Assembly: GCF_947381555.1 (NCBI RefSeq)
Contig: NZ_CANCWQ010000049.1
Coordinates: forward strand, 1-6,523
Source: Limosilactobacillus pulli
Lineage (GTDB): Bacteria; Bacillota; Bacilli; Lactobacillales; Lactobacillaceae
DNA: 6,523 nt
Direction: 5' to 3'
This document shows, piece by piece, positions 6,255-6,523 of this stretch (position 1 is its first letter; each line of letters opens with the position of its first letter). The translations under genes and the position numbers were made by a program. The notes under the pieces are model-generated. The model searched no databases, was not told where the DNA came from, and saw only the letters and a list, made by a program, of their open reading frames with translations.

Positions 6255-6456
6255 CGCTTATTGGTAAAGCCGATTATTATTGTTTTGCCGACTGCTTTTT
6301 AGGCCGTGGGCAAAACATTTCTCAAATCTTACTGTCAATTCGGTTTAGACAAGTCCGTTAACCTGCTTGCGAATTCGTTTTAGTTATGATCATCTTATAA
6401 AGATAAACGGCCTAATCATCTGGTCGCTGTTTGTCTGCTTTTTTCTTATGGCAGAT
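6255..6456. other. Non-coding spacer with one stem-loop
   Basis: No reading frame with a ribosome binding site was found on either strand. The only clear structure is a perfect 9-bp inverted repeat, TGTTTTGCC (6281-6289) with GGCAAAACA (6309-6317), around a 19-nt loop. No T-run follows on either strand, so it is not a usual terminator. Small palindromes CGAATTCG and ATGATCAT are present and probably trivial. Confidence 0.5.
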
Positions 6457-6523
6457 TGTAAAATTTAAGTTGAACATTTTAGTGGACAGAAAAACCCATA
6501 AAGGTCTTTAATGGTGTCGTCAC
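6457..6523. mobile_element. Possible left end of an insertion sequence (IS3/IS150-like), cut by the window edge
   Basis: From 6457 the sequence begins TGTAAAATTTAAGTTGAACA and continues to TAGTGGACA at about 6488, then carries a small hairpin (CCATAAAG/CTTTAATGG, 6496-6513). A TG-starting terminus containing ...GTTGAACA and ...GTGGACA, and a hairpin shortly before an expected first reading frame, resembles the ends of IS3-family elements. No transposase sequence is inside the window and the other end is not visible, so this stays tentative. Confidence 0.35.

Noticed and set aside
1..6523. CRISPR array, tRNA or rRNA genes
   Set aside because: No regularly spaced direct repeats, cloverleaf pattern or rRNA-like conserved stretches were seen.

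Overview
The window looks like chromosomal DNA from a low-to-moderate GC Gram-positive bacterium of the Lactobacillaceae. A heterofermentative Limosilactobacillus-like species is my best guess, but this is inferred from gene style rather than proven. The signs are purine-rich Shine-Dalgarno sites, CcpA-type cre boxes in front of the sugar genes, short hairpin-plus-U terminators, and a GPH-family sugar symporter in tandem with an intracellular glycosidase under an AraC-type regulator.

Layout from left to right. Positions 1-201 are a leader with a good promoter overlapped by a cre-like site. Positions 202-966 (+) are a broken AraC-family regulator: it starts well, with a strong RBS, but carries two opposite frameshifts and ends before the second helix-turn-helix. 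A symmetrical hairpin at 965-1004 can terminate transcription from both sides. Positions 1049-3088 (-) encode a parallel beta-helix glycosidase that I recognise as a GH120 beta-xylosidase. Positions 3127-4590 (-) encode a GPH sugar:cation symporter. Positions 4591-4856 hold the operon promoter, a cre box, inverted repeats and the terminator of the next gene. Positions 4857-6044 (-) encode an intact AraC-family regulator. Positions 6045-6523 are non-coding: the regulator's promoter, a perfect cre box, an inverted-repeat-bounded segment of about 136 bp, and at the right edge a possible insertion-sequence end.

The intact genes make a compact module for short xylo-oligosaccharides. The symporter would import xylobiose or xylotriose (or another xyloside), the cytoplasmic GH120 enzyme would release xylose, and the divergence-free upstream AraC regulator would sense the substrate. 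Its terminator separates it from the symporter-glycosidase operon. Each of the three promoters carries a cre-like site, so the whole locus appears subordinate to CcpA carbon catabolite control. The exact substrate, the effector of the regulator and all operator assignments are inference. I do not see an entirely new system here. The most distinctive points are an insertion between the two catalytic residues of the GH120 enzyme, a shared AATAGATTTG motif in two promoter regions, and the inverted-repeat segment abutting the regulator promoter.
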